This document shows positions 53,962 to 63,750 of a DNA stretch of 64,000 nt, one piece after another. The DNA is taken from contig CAIQWJ010000083.1 of assembly GCA_903875575.1 (NCBI GenBank), forward strand, positions 27,398 to 91,397. The letters are read 5' to 3'. Origin of the DNA: an uncultured Acidobacteriia bacterium (GTDB lineage Bacteria; Acidobacteriota; Terriglobia; Bryobacterales; Bryobacteraceae). How positions within the stretch are numbered: position 1 is the stretch's first letter; every line of letters starts with the position of its first letter. The position numbers were made by a program, and so were the translations under genes. The notes beneath the pieces are model-generated. The model had not been told where the DNA came from and made no database searches. It was given only the letters and a program-made list of their open reading frames with translations.

Positions 53962-54034
53962 GGGATTCTTGCTCCTTCGGGCGGTTTGCTTCCGGGTGCT
54001 CTTGCTTCTGTTCGCACTTAAGGCTGGGTAACAC

Positions 54035-54487
54035 CTAAGCCGCTGCCGCCCCGATGACCTTAGCTACGCCGCCGGCCTTCTCAATCTTTTCCGCTGCCGC
54101 TTTGGAGAAAATGTGCGCTTCTACTTCGATCTTGCGCGTGATGTTGCCGTTCGCGAGGATCTTGAGCCCATCGCCGAGCTTCTTGATCACGCCGAGTTCC
54201 ATCAGACGGTCCGCATTGAACGTGTCGCCCGGGAGTTTTTCGAGATCGCAAAGATTGACGATGGCGAATTCCTTCTTGAAAATGTTGGTGAAGCCGCGCT
54301 TCGGCAGACGGCGGTGGAGGGGCATCTGGCCGCCTTCGAAACCGCGCATGATGCTGTAGCCCGAGATAGAACGTGCGCCCTTATGACCGCGGGTGGAGGT
54401 CTTACCGCGCCCGCTGCCCATGCCGCGCCCGATGCGCTTCTTCCGGTGTTTCTGGCCTTCCGGCGGTCTGAGTGAACTTAAATTCAT
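54035..54487 (-). CDS. rplO: 50S ribosomal protein L15
   Basis: A 150-residue protein. LSSLRPPEGQKHRKKRIGRG with GSGRGKTSTRGHKGARS is the Gly/Arg-rich start, and RGFEGGQMPLHRRLPKRGF is diagnostic. The gene sits between rpmD and secY as usual. Confidence 0.97.
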   Translation of the reverse strand: MNLSSLRPPEGQKHRKKRIGRGMGSGRGKTSTRGHKGARSISGYSIMRGFEGGQMPLHRRLPKRGFTNIFKKEFAIVNLCDLEKLPGDTFNADRLMELGVIKKLGDGLKILANGNITRKIEVEAHIFSKAAAEKIEKAGGVAKVIGAAAA

Positions 54488-54514
54488 CGCATTAATCCTT
54501 GACTGTTCGTCGAC

Positions 54515-54700
54515 TTAGTCAACCAGTGCCAGCAAGTGCGGCACTTTCTTCACGAAACCACGGAAGCCCGGTGTGTCCGGCTTTTCCACCACTTGATTGA
54601 ATTTCGTCAGTCCCAGGCTGCGCACGATGACTTTGTGCTTTTCCGGAGTGCAGATGACGCTGCCAATCAGTTTGATTTTGATCTTGCCTTCCATATCCAT
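54515..54700 (-). CDS. rpmD: 50S ribosomal protein L30
   Basis: A 61-residue protein with KIKLIGSVICTPEKHKVIVR and SLGLTKFNQVVEKPD, the L30 core. A Shine-Dalgarno-like AAAGGATA precedes ATG 54700, which I prefer over the ATG two codons later. Confidence 0.96.
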   Translation of the reverse strand: MDMEGKIKIKLIGSVICTPEKHKVIVRSLGLTKFNQVVEKPDTPGFRGFVKKVPHLLALVD

Positions 54701-54712
54701 TATCCTTTGGAA

Positions 54713-55258
54713 CTATTCGGCTTTCGCCGGTTCGGGCTTCGAAGCGTCGGAGCGGGAAATGTCCAGCCCGCGCATTTCGCGCACGGCCTTGATGTCGCGC
54801 AGCTGTTCGAGAGCGTTGATGGTCGCCTTCACCACGTTGTGCGGGTTATGGCTGCCAATCGACTTCGTCAGCACGTTCGGAATGCCGCACGCCTGAACCA
54901 CGGCGCGAACCGGTCCGCCGGCGATGACGCCTGTACCTTCGCGAGCCGGCTTGAGCATCACGAGCCCGGCGCCGAACTTACCCAGCACCTGATGGGGAAT
55001 AGTGCTTTCGAGCAGGTGAACGCGGCGCAGATTTTTCTTCGCGGCTTCGATTCCTTTGCGGATGGCCGAAGGAACTTCCTTCGCCTTGCCCACACCGAAA
55101 CCAACCACGCGCGCCTGCGCATCGCCCACCACGACAAGAGCCGAAAAGCTCATGTTCTTGCCGCCCTTGACGACCTTCGTCACGCGGTTAATCGCGACGA
55201 CATTTTCTTTCAGATTCAAAGCCTGCGGGTCAACCCGCTTGACGGTAGTTACGGGCAT
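54713..55258 (-). CDS. rpsE: 30S ribosomal protein S5
   Basis: A 181-residue protein of the mRNA entry region. [40 protein letters not shown] and [20 protein letters not shown] fit S5. The first base of its start is shared with the rplR stop (55258). A basic/acidic tail follows the conserved end. Confidence 0.97.
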   Translation of the reverse strand: MPVTTVKRVDPQALNLKENVVAINRVTKVVKGGKNMSFSALVVVGDAQARVVGFGVGKAKEVPSAIRKGIEAAKKNLRRVHLLESTIPHQVLGKFGAGLVMLKPAREGTGVIAGGPVRAVVQACGIPNVLTKSIGSHNPHNVVKATINALEQLRDIKAVREMRGLDISRSDASKPEPAKAE

Positions 55259-55617
55259 TAGAGCTCCAGTCCAGCTTCCCGCGCCGCATCGGCCAGCGCT
55301 TTGACACGGCCATGATACAAATAGCCGCCACGATCGTATACAACCCGCGTGATGCCTTTTTCTTTGGCCCGCTCTGCTACGCGCTTGCCGATTTCCTTCG
55401 CAGCCGCAACGTTGCCACCGGTGCCGGTGGAGCCCTTTTCGCTGCTGCTCGCCGACGCGATAGTAACGCCCTTGGCGTCGTCAATCACCTGCGCGTAAAT
55501 GTGAGCTACGCTGCGGAAAATAGCCAGACGGGGACGCTCGGTGGTGCCGCGAACCTTACGCCGAATGCGCGTATGAATCCGCTGGCGAATTTCATCTTTG
55601 GAAATTTTATGGATCAT
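55258..55617 (-). CDS. rplR: 50S ribosomal protein L18
   Basis: A 119-residue 5S rRNA-binding protein: [40 protein letters not shown] and [20 protein letters not shown] are diagnostic. It directly follows rplF on the minus strand. Confidence 0.97.
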   Translation of the reverse strand: MIHKISKDEIRQRIHTRIRRKVRGTTERPRLAIFRSVAHIYAQVIDDAKGVTIASASSSEKGSTGTGGNVAAAKEIGKRVAERAKEKGITRVVYDRGGYLYHGRVKALADAAREAGLEL

Positions 55618-56160
55618 TTACTTCTTGCCTCCCGTAGCGCCGCTCTTACCGACCTTCTTGCGCAGCACTTCACCGGTGTAACGGACACCCTTGTTCTTGT
55701 AGGGATCCGGCTTGCGCAGGCCGCGGATGTTGGCCGCTACCTGGCCGATCAGTTGCTTGTCATGACCGCTCAGAACGAGGTGGGTCTGCTTGTCGACCTT
55801 CAGATCCACGCCTTCCGGCAGCAGAACTTCGATCGGATGCGAGTATCCCAGCACGAAGATGGCGACCTTGCCTTTGACTTCGGCGCGATAACCAATGCCC
55901 ACGATGTCGAGCTCACGAGTGAAACCCGGACCAACGCCCTGTACGGCGTTGGCGGCGAGTGCTCTCGTCAGCCCGTGCAGCGCGGCATGTTCGTCGGAAT
56001 CCCGCAAAATATCGAGATTGCTTCCGTTCTGCTCAACGCGTATCCCCTTGGGAACCGGAACCATCAGAGTTCCCCGGGGGCCCTGCACTTTCAGTTGTTC
56101 GCCAATCGTGACCTTCACACCGGAAGGTACAGGAATCGGCTTTTTTCCTACTCTGGACAT
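55618..56160 (-). CDS. rplF: 50S ribosomal protein L6
   Basis: A 180-residue protein with two related domains; the opening [20 protein letters not shown], and [18 protein letters not shown] plus [20 protein letters not shown] near the end, are typical. Confidence 0.97.
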   Translation of the reverse strand: MSRVGKKPIPVPSGVKVTIGEQLKVQGPRGTLMVPVPKGIRVEQNGSNLDILRDSDEHAALHGLTRALAANAVQGVGPGFTRELDIVGIGYRAEVKGKVAIFVLGYSHPIEVLLPEGVDLKVDKQTHLVLSGHDKQLIGQVAANIRGLRKPDPYKNKGVRYTGEVLRKKVGKSGATGGKK

Positions 56161-56225
56161 GAGTTATCGAACCTTTTCAAATTTCGGCATCCGGATGCAT
56201 GAAGCACCGGACGCCGATAGAACTG

Positions 56226-56621
56226 CTACCAAATCCTGCAAAGAATCTCGCCGCCGACGCCCTGCTTGCGCGCCGTCCGGCCCGTCATCACGCCCTGTGC
56301 CGTGGTCAGAATGCTGATTCCGAGGCCGCCCTGCACCTGTGGAATCTCACCCTTGCCGGCGTACGCCCGGCAACCCGGACGCGAGACGCGTTCAATCTTG
56401 GTAATCACCGGAGAGTTGTCCGTTGCGTACTTCAGGTAGATCTTGATGACCTTTTTCACGCCCTCTTCGGCGACCTTAAAGTTGGCAATGTAGCCCTCTT
56501 CCTTCATTATCCGTGCGATTTCCGCCTTCAGCTTCGAAGCCGGAACGTCAACTTTCGGATGCCGCGCGACCATGGCGTTGCGCACTCTGGTCAGCATATC
56601 TGCTATTGGATCACTAGTCAC
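56226..56621 (-). CDS. rpsH: 30S ribosomal protein S8
   Basis: A 131-residue 16S rRNA-binding protein. MTSDPIADMLTRVRNAMVAR, and the C-terminal GISILTTAQGVMTGRTARKQ followed by GVGGEILCRIW, are diagnostic. In enteric bacteria S8 represses the spc operon. Confidence 0.97.
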   Translation of the reverse strand: MTSDPIADMLTRVRNAMVARHPKVDVPASKLKAEIARIMKEEGYIANFKVAEEGVKKVIKIYLKYATDNSPVITKIERVSRPGCRAYAGKGEIPQVQGGLGISILTTAQGVMTGRTARKQGVGGEILCRIW

Positions 56622-56642
56622 TTTTGCCCGTACCTCCTTTGC

Positions 56643-56852
56643 TTACCAGCTGGCTTTCACTACGCCTGGAATCTCGCCGCTTAACGCCAATTGCCGGAAA
56701 CACAGCCGGCAGATTCCATACTTGCGCAGGAATGCCCGCGGGCGCCCACAGCGCCAGCAACGGTTACGGTGGCGGCACTGCAGTTTCGGCGTTTTTGCCT
56801 TCTGCGCCTTGGCCAGTTTAATATCTTTTGCGATTTTCGCGGCTGTTGCCAT
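56643..56852 (-). CDS. rpsN: 30S ribosomal protein S14, zinc type
   Basis: A 69-residue S14. The Cys ligands are in [20 protein letters not shown] (C-X2-C...C-X2-C), and it ends [14 protein letters not shown]. It is eight residues longer at the N-terminus than the usual 61-residue zinc form. Located between rplE and rpsH as normal. Confidence 0.96.
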   Translation of the reverse strand: MATAAKIAKDIKLAKAQKAKTPKLQCRHRNRCWRCGRPRAFLRKYGICRLCFRQLALSGEIPGVVKASW

Positions 56853-56885
56853 GGATATCCCTTTTCTGCTCTTATACCAATGCCA

Positions 56886-57428
56886 CTACTGGCGGAACGG
56901 CATGCCCATCTGCTTCAGCAGCGCCGAACCCTCGGCGTCGGTCGTGGCCGTCGTCGTGATACAAATGTTCATTCCCTTCGTCTTCTCAACCTTCGAGTAG
57001 TCGATTTCGGGGAAAATCAGCTGATCCTTGATACCCAGCGTATAGTTGCCGCGGCCATCGAAGGCCTTCGGCGATACGCCGCGGAAATCGCGGACGCGGG
57101 GCAGGGCAATGTTCATCAGACGATCGAGGAACTCGTACATCCGGTCGCCGCGGAGCGTGACCATGGTGCCGATCGCCATACCTTCTCTGAGCTTGAATGC
57201 CGCGATGGACTTGCGGGCCTTCGTGATCACGGGGCGCTGACCGGCAATGGCCATCAGCTCGTTCACCGCGCCATCCATCAGCTTGGCGTTGCCCGTGGCT
57301 TCGCCCATACCGATGTTGATCGAAACCTTATCGATCTTCGGCACCGCCATCACGTTCTTGTAGCCGAATTCCTGCGTCAGGACCGGTACTACGTTTTTCA
57401 GGTAATGTTCTCTGAGTCTCGCTGCCAT
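56886..57428 (-). CDS. rplE: 50S ribosomal protein L5
   Basis: A 180-residue 5S rRNA-binding protein. [40 protein letters not shown] and [20 protein letters not shown] are diagnostic. Confidence 0.98.
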   Translation of the reverse strand: MAARLREHYLKNVVPVLTQEFGYKNVMAVPKIDKVSINIGMGEATGNAKLMDGAVNELMAIAGQRPVITKARKSIAAFKLREGMAIGTMVTLRGDRMYEFLDRLMNIALPRVRDFRGVSPKAFDGRGNYTLGIKDQLIFPEIDYSKVEKTKGMNICITTTATTDAEGSALLKQMGMPFRQ

Positions 57429-57434
57429 ATATTC

Positions 57435-57803
57435 CTACTTCTTATCCAGTGCCAGACCGCATTTGTGGCAAACACGCGTACGACGCGTCACGCCACCGGC
57501 CAGCTTTTCCACATGCTTCTTGATCCGCACGGGTCCGCACTTCGAGCACACGATCATGACGTTCGAAACCGCGATGGGCGATTCCTTTTCCGCGATGCCG
57601 CCGGCAATCTGCTTGGCCGGGTTCTTCCGCGTGTGCTTCTTCATCATGTTGACGTGTTCCACCAGCACGCGGCCGGTAGCTTCCATCACACCCAGTACAC
57701 GGCCGGTCTTATCCCGGTCACGTCCCGCAATTACCTTCACCTGGTCGTTCTTCTTGAGAAGAATACGGACCGGCGGGTTCTTTTTCTTTGCAATCCCTGG
57801 CAT
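57435..57803 (-). CDS. rplX: 50S ribosomal protein L24
   Basis: A 122-residue assembly-initiator protein with the KOW motif NDQVKVIAGRDRDKTGRVLG. The C-terminal part carries CSKCG and CHKCG pairs, a zinc-ribbon end that many but not all L24 proteins have. Confidence 0.96.
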   Translation of the reverse strand: MPGIAKKKNPPVRILLKKNDQVKVIAGRDRDKTGRVLGVMEATGRVLVEHVNMMKKHTRKNPAKQIAGGIAEKESPIAVSNVMIVCSKCGPVRIKKHVEKLAGGVTRRTRVCHKCGLALDKK

Positions 57804-57804
57804 C

Positions 57805-58173
57805 TTATATAACCTCCGGTGCGAGCGATACGATCTTCATGTAACGCTTGTCGCGCAGTTCGCGGGCCACCGGTCCGAAGACGCGCGTGCCAACCGGCTC
57901 GCCGACATCGTTGATCAGTACCGCCGCGTTCGAATCAAAACGGATATAGCTGCCATCCCGGCGGCGCGTTTCCTTGCGCATACGGACGATCACGCAACGC
58001 ACAACCTTGCCCTTCTTGATGGCGGAATCCGGCGCGGCTTCCTTGACGGCTGCCGTAACAACGTCACCGAGGCCAGCCCGTAACCCAAGATCGCCGCCGC
58101 GCGGCAAAATGCACGAAAGCCTGCGTGCGCCGCTGTTGTCGGCTACCTCGAGGATTGTTCTCATCCCAATCAT
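57805..58173 (-). CDS. rplN: 50S ribosomal protein L14
   Basis: A 122-residue protein: [20 protein letters not shown] and [20 protein letters not shown] with [20 protein letters not shown] are diagnostic. It lies directly upstream of rplX. Confidence 0.98.
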   Translation of the reverse strand: MIGMRTILEVADNSGARRLSCILPRGGDLGLRAGLGDVVTAAVKEAAPDSAIKKGKVVRCVIVRMRKETRRRDGSYIRFDSNAAVLINDVGEPVGTRVFGPVARELRDKRYMKIVSLAPEVI

Positions 58174-58240
58174 GGCGGTTTTCCTTCTTTCCTGTTCCCT
58201 GAATCAGATCTTGTGCTTCGAAAACTACTCCGAAGCGAAC

Positions 58241-58567
58241 TTAAACTTTAACGTCGAGATCGGACGGCTTCGCCGCACCAACCAGAGCCGAACGACGAAC
58301 GACTTCTTCGAGATTCCAGCGCTTCAGCTTGCTCATCGGCCGGCATTCCGCGATTCGCACCACATCACCCACGCGCGCCGTACCGGCTTCGTCGTGAGCA
58401 TAGAACTTCTTGTGCTTTTTCACGATACGCTTGTACAGCGGATGCGGTACGCGACGGCTGACCTGCACCACGATGGTCTTCTGCATCTTGGTCGAGACCA
58501 CTTCGCCAACCTTTTCGGTCTTGCGCCCGATCGGCTTTACTTCGGTCGAAACTTTTTCTTCAGCCAT
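58241..58567 (-). CDS. rpsQ: 30S ribosomal protein S17
   Basis: A 108-residue protein with [20 protein letters not shown] and [20 protein letters not shown]. It is longer at the N-terminus than E. coli S17 by about 15 residues and ends with a short extension. Adjacent to rpmC without gap. Confidence 0.96.
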   Translation of the reverse strand: MAEEKVSTEVKPIGRKTEKVGEVVSTKMQKTIVVQVSRRVPHPLYKRIVKKHKKFYAHDEAGTARVGDVVRIAECRPMSKLKRWNLEEVVRRSALVGAAKPSDLDVKV

Positions 58568-58783
58568 TTACTTTGCTCCCTGCACACCGGCACCCTGGAG
58601 CTCTTTCGCTCTCAGGTAAGTCAGCAGCCGCGCCTTGTCCTTGCGCATTTCACGGATCTTGCGCAGGCCCTCGGTCTGGCCCATCGACATACGGAACCGG
58701 AGCTGAAAACTCTGCTCTTCGATTTCCGTCAGTTTGACCCGCATTTCCGCCGGGTCGAGACCACTCAGTTTGTCTTTCTTCAT
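58568..58783 (-). CDS. rpmC: 50S ribosomal protein L29
   Basis: A 71-residue two-helix protein beside the tunnel exit. LSGLDPAEMRVKLTEIEEQS, FQLRFRMSMGQTEGLRKIRE and MRKDKARLLTYL match L29. Confidence 0.95.
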   Translation of the reverse strand: MKKDKLSGLDPAEMRVKLTEIEEQSFQLRFRMSMGQTEGLRKIREMRKDKARLLTYLRAKELQGAGVQGAK

Positions 58784-58823
58784 CTGTGTTTACCTGCGAA
58801 TCGCAGTTCCCCTGCGGGAATCG

Positions 58824-59240
<417 letters not shown>

Positions 59241-59257
59241 AGTTCAGATCTCCCCAA

Positions 59258-60187
59258 CTATTCTTTTTCGCTCGTCGAATCCGGTGTTACGGATTCCGAT
59301 GCCACTTCAGCTGATTCTTTCCACGCCGGCTGCGAAGGCGGCATCAAAGGCGGCATGATCGGGCCACCTGTGCGCGCTGCGCGCTGATCCGGAGCTGCCT
59401 GCGCCACGCCAGCGGTTTCGGCCGAAGCCGTTGCTGCCGGACGTTCGCCACGCGGAGCACCCGCACCTGCACCATCCCGCGGGCCGCGACGATCGCGATC
59501 ACGCATCGGAGGCCGTTCATTGCGGCGCGGTTCGCTTTCCTGCGCCAGCGAACGCTTGCCACCCGGCAGGATCTCGCCCTTATAGAGCCAGGTCTTGATG
59601 CCGATGATGCCGTAAGTCGTGTGCGCTTCGGTAAAGCCGTAGTCGATATCGGCACGCAGAGTGTGCAGCGGAAGCTGCCCCTGCAGATACCATTCGCTGC
59701 GGGCGATTTCGGCGCCATTCAGACGGCCCGAGATGCGGACCTTGATGCCTTTGCAGCCGAAACGCAGCGCCGAATCAACGGCTTTGCGCATTGCGCGGCG
59801 GAATGCCACGCGCTTTTCCAGCTGTAACGCGATCGATTCCGACACCAGCTGAGCATCGAGCTCCGGCTTGTGCACTTCCTGAATGTCGATGAAGATTTCG
59901 CGGCCCGTCTTCTTTGCGAGTGAGGACTTCAGCTTTTCGATTTCCGCGCCCTTGCGACCGATAATGATACCGGGACGCGAGGTGCGAATGGTCACGCGCA
60001 GCTTGTTGCCGGGGCGATCCACTTCAATCGAACTGATGCCGGCGGACTTCAGCTGCTCACGCAGACTGTCCTTCAGCTCCTGATCTTCCTGCAGCAGTGT
60101 GGCATAGTTCCCCTTGGAGAACCAGCGCGACCGCCAGGGCTTGTTGAAACCCAGCCGGAAGCCGTAAGGATGAACTTTCTGACCCAT
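59258..60187 (-). CDS. rpsC: 30S ribosomal protein S3 with long C-terminal tail
   Basis: A 309-residue protein; the conserved part is about 220 residues. [20 protein letters not shown], the KH motif [20 protein letters not shown] and [16 protein letters not shown] are typical. The remaining ~85 residues are a low-complexity tail rich in Arg, Glu, Pro and Ala, longer than in most S3 proteins. Confidence 0.97.
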   Translation of the reverse strand: MGQKVHPYGFRLGFNKPWRSRWFSKGNYATLLQEDQELKDSLREQLKSAGISSIEVDRPGNKLRVTIRTSRPGIIIGRKGAEIEKLKSSLAKKTGREIFIDIQEVHKPELDAQLVSESIALQLEKRVAFRRAMRKAVDSALRFGCKGIKVRISGRLNGAEIARSEWYLQGQLPLHTLRADIDYGFTEAHTTYGIIGIKTWLYKGEILPGGKRSLAQESEPRRNERPPMRDRDRRGPRDGAGAGAPRGERPAATASAETAGVAQAAPDQRAARTGGPIMPPLMPPSQPAWKESAEVASESVTPDSTSEKE

Positions 60188-60190
60188 TCG

Positions 60191-60553
60191 TTATGCCCTC
60201 TCCGCACTGACAGCTGCCGTTTTCTCGGCTACCTTGACCACGATGTGCGACGTACGACGCTGATAGCGGTACGCGCGGCCCATCGGAGCCGGACGCACAC
60301 GACGCTGGCGCGGACCTTCGTTGACGTACGCTTCGGATACGATGAGATCGTCCACATCGACGTCTTCATTCATATTCACCGCATTCGCGATGGCCGAGTG
60401 GAGTACTTTTTCGACGGCCGGCGCAATCCGCTTATTCACCGAGCGCAGCGTGACGATGGCGTCGCTGGCTTTGTGTCCGCGGATCAGGTTCACCACAAGG
60501 CGAGCCTTCTGCGGCGAGATGCGCATATATCTGGCTTCTGCTTTGACTTCCAT
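60191..60553 (-). CDS. rplV: 50S ribosomal protein L22
   Basis: A 120-residue tunnel protein. RYMRISPQKARLVVNLIRGH and the tunnel-loop region VNEGPRQRRVRPAPMGRAYR are diagnostic. Confidence 0.97.
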   Translation of the reverse strand: MEVKAEARYMRISPQKARLVVNLIRGHKASDAIVTLRSVNKRIAPAVEKVLHSAIANAVNMNEDVDVDDLIVSEAYVNEGPRQRRVRPAPMGRAYRYQRRTSHIVVKVAEKTAAVSAERA

Positions 60554-60571
60554 ATCGATCCTCTGTTCCGC

Positions 60572-60859
60572 CTACGACTTGGACGACTTCTCGGTTGCAG
60601 CCTTGGCCGCGTGACCCTTGAAGGTGCGCGTCGGCGAAAACTCGCCCAGCTTGTGTCCAACCATGTTTTCGGTCACGTAGACCGGAATGAATTTCTTACC
60701 GTTATGCACTGCAACGGTGTGGCCTACAAACTCGGGGAGGATCGTCGAACGCCTCGACCACGTGCGAATGACTTTCTTCTCATTCACCGCGTTCAGTGCG
60801 TCGATCTTCACCTCAAGGTGCTTGTCGACAAACGGTCCCTTTTTTACGGAGCGTCCCAT
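60572..60859 (-). CDS. rpsS: 30S ribosomal protein S19
   Basis: A 95-residue head protein: [20 protein letters not shown] and [20 protein letters not shown] with [18 protein letters not shown] are diagnostic. Its first base is shared with the rplB stop. Confidence 0.98.
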   Translation of the reverse strand: MGRSVKKGPFVDKHLEVKIDALNAVNEKKVIRTWSRRSTILPEFVGHTVAVHNGKKFIPVYVTENMVGHKLGEFSPTRTFKGHAAKAATEKSSKS

Positions 60860-61686
60860 TACTTCTTGCCCCTCCGGTTCAGAATAAATTTGTCAGTACG
60901 TTTGTTGTTACGCGTCTTGTAGCCACGTGTCGGCTGACCCCATGGGGTAACCGGATGCCGTCCACCAGACGTCTTGCCTTCGCCACCACCATGCGGGTGG
61001 TCGACCGGATTCATCGAAACGCCGCGGTTGTGCGGGCTCTTACCCATCCAGCGCTTGCGTCCCGCTTTACCGAGCGACACGTTTTCGTGATCGCTGTTGC
61101 CAACCACACCCACCGTCGCCATGCATTCGGTGGAAACCTTACGCACTTCGCCCGAAGGCAGCTTCAGCAGGGCCACCGCGCCTTCGCGGGAAACCAACTG
61201 GGCCTGCGTGCCGGCCGAACGCGCCATCTGCGCGCCCTTGCCAGGCCGTAATTCGATGTTATGGACAACCGTACCGGCCGGGATGTTCTTGAGCGGCAGG
61301 GCATTGCCCGCGAGAATATCGGCTTCCGGTCCCGATGAGATCGTCGCACCAACTTTAAGACCGTCAGGGCAGATGATGTAACGCTTCTCGCCGTCCGCGT
61401 AGTGCAGCAGCGCAATGCGCGCCGAGCGGTTCGGATCGTATTCGATCGAGGCCACTTTGGCCGGAATTCCGAATTTGTCCCGCTTGAAGTCGATAACGCG
61501 ATAGCTCTGTTTGTGACCGCCGCTGATGAAGCGTGATGTCACGCGACCAGTGTTGTTGCGGCCACCCGATTTGCGATGCGGCTCAACCAGCGACTTCTCA
61601 GGAGTCTGCTTCGTGATATCTTCGCGCGACACCGACGTTGTGAAACGCCGGCTGGGAGTAGTGGGGCTGTATTTTTTAATTGCCAT
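60859..61686 (-). CDS. rplB: 50S ribosomal protein L2
   Basis: A 275-residue protein needed for subunit joining and peptidyl transfer. [20 protein letters not shown], and [20 protein letters not shown] with the essential His, are intact. Confidence 0.98.
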   Translation of the reverse strand: MAIKKYSPTTPSRRFTTSVSREDITKQTPEKSLVEPHRKSGGRNNTGRVTSRFISGGHKQSYRVIDFKRDKFGIPAKVASIEYDPNRSARIALLHYADGEKRYIICPDGLKVGATISSGPEADILAGNALPLKNIPAGTVVHNIELRPGKGAQMARSAGTQAQLVSREGAVALLKLPSGEVRKVSTECMATVGVVGNSDHENVSLGKAGRKRWMGKSPHNRGVSMNPVDHPHGGGEGKTSGGRHPVTPWGQPTRGYKTRNNKRTDKFILNRRGKK

Positions 61687-61700
61687 GTTATTTTCCCCGC

Positions 61701-61988
61701 TTACATTTCGGTGAACTCGGGTACCTTCTGCCCGGGTTCAAGCCGTACATAAGCCTTTTTCCAATCCGACCGGTAACCCGCGAAACGTCCGCGCCGGCGC
61801 AGCTTACCGTCGAACGTCGCCGTCCGTACCGCAGCTACCTTTACATTGAACAGCTTTTCCACCGCCTGGCGTACCTGAATCTTGTTGGCATCAAGAGCGA
61901 CTTCGAAGCACAGCGTGCTTTCTTCGTCCTTCTTGGTGATGCCTTTTTCAGTGACCAGCGGCCGCTTGAGAACGTCATGCATGCCCAT
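61701..61988 (-). CDS. rplW: 50S ribosomal protein L23
   Basis: A 95-residue tunnel-exit protein, docking site of trigger factor and [23 protein letters not shown] and [20 protein letters not shown] are L23-like. A second ATG two codons downstream is possible. Confidence 0.95.
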   Translation of the reverse strand: MGMHDVLKRPLVTEKGITKKDEESTLCFEVALDANKIQVRQAVEKLFNVKVAAVRTATFDGKLRRRGRFAGYRSDWKKAYVRLEPGQKVPEFTEM

Positions 61989-61990
61989 GA

Positions 61991-62647
61991 TTAGTTGGCC
62001 TCCTGTTTGGCTTTGGGAGCCGACTTCGCCAGGCTCTCGCTCAGCTTCGTGGCCGCCGCCTGCGTCAGCAGAATGCGGTTCGCGCCCAGCAGGTGATAAG
62101 GATGTACTTCATTGCTGCGGACTACTTCAACGCCTTCGAGGTTCCGCGCACTCAGTTCGAGATTGCGATTCTCCGCCGTGTCCACCAGCAGTACCTTCTT
62201 GGTCGCGCTGAATTTCTTCAGCGTGGCCACCATGTCTTTGGTCTTCGGGCTGTTCAGCTGGAACGCCGAAACCACCAGCAGATCGCCATCGGTCAGCTTT
62301 GCCGACAGAGCCGAGCGCAGCGCGCCCAGCTGCATCTTGCGTGGCAGTTTGTAGGAGTAGTCGCGGGTAACCGGTCCGTGAACCGTGCCGCCGTGACGCC
62401 AGAGTGGGCTTCTCACCGAACCCGTGCGGGCGCGGCCAGTGCCTTTCTGCTTCCAGAGTTTCTTGCCCGAACCAGCTACTTCGTGGCGGGTTTTGGTTTT
62501 GGCATTGCCGCCGCGCTTGCCAGCCAGATAGTGGCGGACCGCTTCGTACAGCAGAGCTTCGTTGACTTCCGCTCCGAAGACCGCGTCGGAAAGTTCCAGC
62601 TCGCCGACTTTCGTGTTATTAAGATCGAGAACGTCTACCTTGGGCAT
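61991..62647 (-). CDS. rplD: 50S ribosomal protein L4
   Basis: A 218-residue protein; the tunnel loop region RGGNAKTKTRHEVAGSGKKL followed by WKQKGTGRARTGSVRSPLWR is diagnostic. L4 represses the S10 operon in E. coli; no comparable leader was recognised here. Confidence 0.97.
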   Translation of the reverse strand: MPKVDVLDLNNTKVGELELSDAVFGAEVNEALLYEAVRHYLAGKRGGNAKTKTRHEVAGSGKKLWKQKGTGRARTGSVRSPLWRHGGTVHGPVTRDYSYKLPRKMQLGALRSALSAKLTDGDLLVVSAFQLNSPKTKDMVATLKKFSATKKVLLVDTAENRNLELSARNLEGVEVVRSNEVHPYHLLGANRILLTQAAATKLSESLAKSAPKAKQEAN

Positions 62648-62649
62648 GA

Positions 62650-63282
62650 TTACCTCTTCGCCCTCTGAACGACGACATAGCCGCCGTTGGGGCCCGGAAC
62701 TGCGCCCTTAACTACGAGCACATTGTCCTCGGTGTCCACATCGATTACTTCCAGATTGCGTACCGTCACGCGTTCATCGCCCATGTGGCCGCCCATGCGC
62801 ATGCCAGGCACGACGCGGGAAGGGAAGCTCGAGGCACCGATGGAACCCGGTGCGCGATGGAACATGGAACCGTGCGAACCTTCGCCGCCACGGAAGTGGT
62901 GACGTTTCACGACGCCGGCAAAGCCGCGTCCTTTTGAAACGCCGATCACATCCACCATGTCGGAAGGCTTAAAGTCGCTGACCAGAACCTGATCGCCGGC
63001 CTTGTAGTCCGTCGAACCTGCGCCGAGACGAAACTCGCGCAGCAGCTTCGCGCCGTCCACGCCCGCTTTCTTCAGGTGGCCCGTCTGTGGCTTGTTGATC
63101 CGCTTCGGCTTGATGAACTCAAGCAGACCGACCTGCACCGCATCGTAACCGTCTGTTGCCGCTGTTTTCCGCTGCACGATAGTGCAGGGACCCGCCTTGA
63201 GCAGGGTGACCGGAACCACCTGCCCATCCGGCCGGAACACCTGCGTCATGCCAATTTTTCTTCCCAGAATTCCTGGAGTCAT
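62650..63282 (-). CDS. rplC: 50S ribosomal protein L3
   Basis: From ATG 63282 the protein has 210 residues, [20 protein letters not shown], the normal L3 start; the frame is open further upstream but that part has no L3 similarity. [22 protein letters not shown] and [20 protein letters not shown] blocks are diagnostic. Confidence 0.97.
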   Translation of the reverse strand: MTPGILGRKIGMTQVFRPDGQVVPVTLLKAGPCTIVQRKTAATDGYDAVQVGLLEFIKPKRINKPQTGHLKKAGVDGAKLLREFRLGAGSTDYKAGDQVLVSDFKPSDMVDVIGVSKGRGFAGVVKRHHFRGGEGSHGSMFHRAPGSIGASSFPSRVVPGMRMGGHMGDERVTVRNLEVIDVDTEDNVLVVKGAVPGPNGGYVVVQRAKR

Positions 63283-63348
63283 TTTTATAGTCCTCGGGAC
63301 ACGCGGCGTAGTCTTGCAACTTCCGTCCGCGTCATCTTCTTTTCCCGC

Positions 63349-63384
63349 CACGCGACGTTCTTTGTTACGAACGTTGGCCGCGTG
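63349..63384. other. Inverted repeat between rpsJ and rplC
   Basis: CACGCG-ACGTTC (63349-63360) and GAACGT-(TGGC)-CGCGTG (63369-63384) form a bulged 12 bp stem with an 8 nt loop inside the 142 bp gap between rpsJ and rplC, where genes of this operon are normally a few bases apart. It could be a regulatory RNA structure of the S10 operon. Confidence 0.6.
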
Positions 63385-63424
63385 TACAAACTGCTTAACC
63401 CTTTACTGCTAAAACCCTGACCGA

Positions 63425-63748
63425 TTAACCTTTACCGAAAGCTTTGATTTCGACGTCCACGCCGGCTGGCAGATCCAGCTTCATCAGCGCGTCAACCGTC
63501 TGCTGCGTCGGCTCCAGAATATCGAGCAAACGCTTATGCGTCCGGATCTCGAACTGCTCGCGGGACTTCTTATCCACGTGCGGCGAACGCAGCACCGTGG
63601 TTCTCGAAATCTGCGTGGGCAGCGGGATGGGGCCGGCTACTGTGGCCCCTGTCCGCTTTGCTGTATCCACGATTTCGGTGGTCGATTGATCGAGCACACG
63701 ATGGTCGTACGCTTTCAACCGGATTCGAATGCGATCTTTAAGTGCCAT
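63425..63748 (-). CDS. rpsJ: 30S ribosomal protein S10
   Basis: A 107-residue protein, also the transcription antitermination factor Nus[21 protein letters not shown], and [20 protein letters not shown], are diagnostic. It is the first gene of the S10 operon, 2 bp downstream of tuf. Confidence 0.98.
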   Translation of the reverse strand: MALKDRIRIRLKAYDHRVLDQSTTEIVDTAKRTGATVAGPIPLPTQISRTTVLRSPHVDKKSREQFEIRTHKRLLDILEPTQQTVDALMKLDLPAGVDVEIKAFGKG

Positions 63749-63750
63749 CT

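Noticed and set aside
52621..54021. A 466-codon open frame on the plus strand across secY
   Set aside because: It is antisense to a certain secY and its product is an unlikely His/Asp/Gln-rich sequence; it is a codon-bias shadow.
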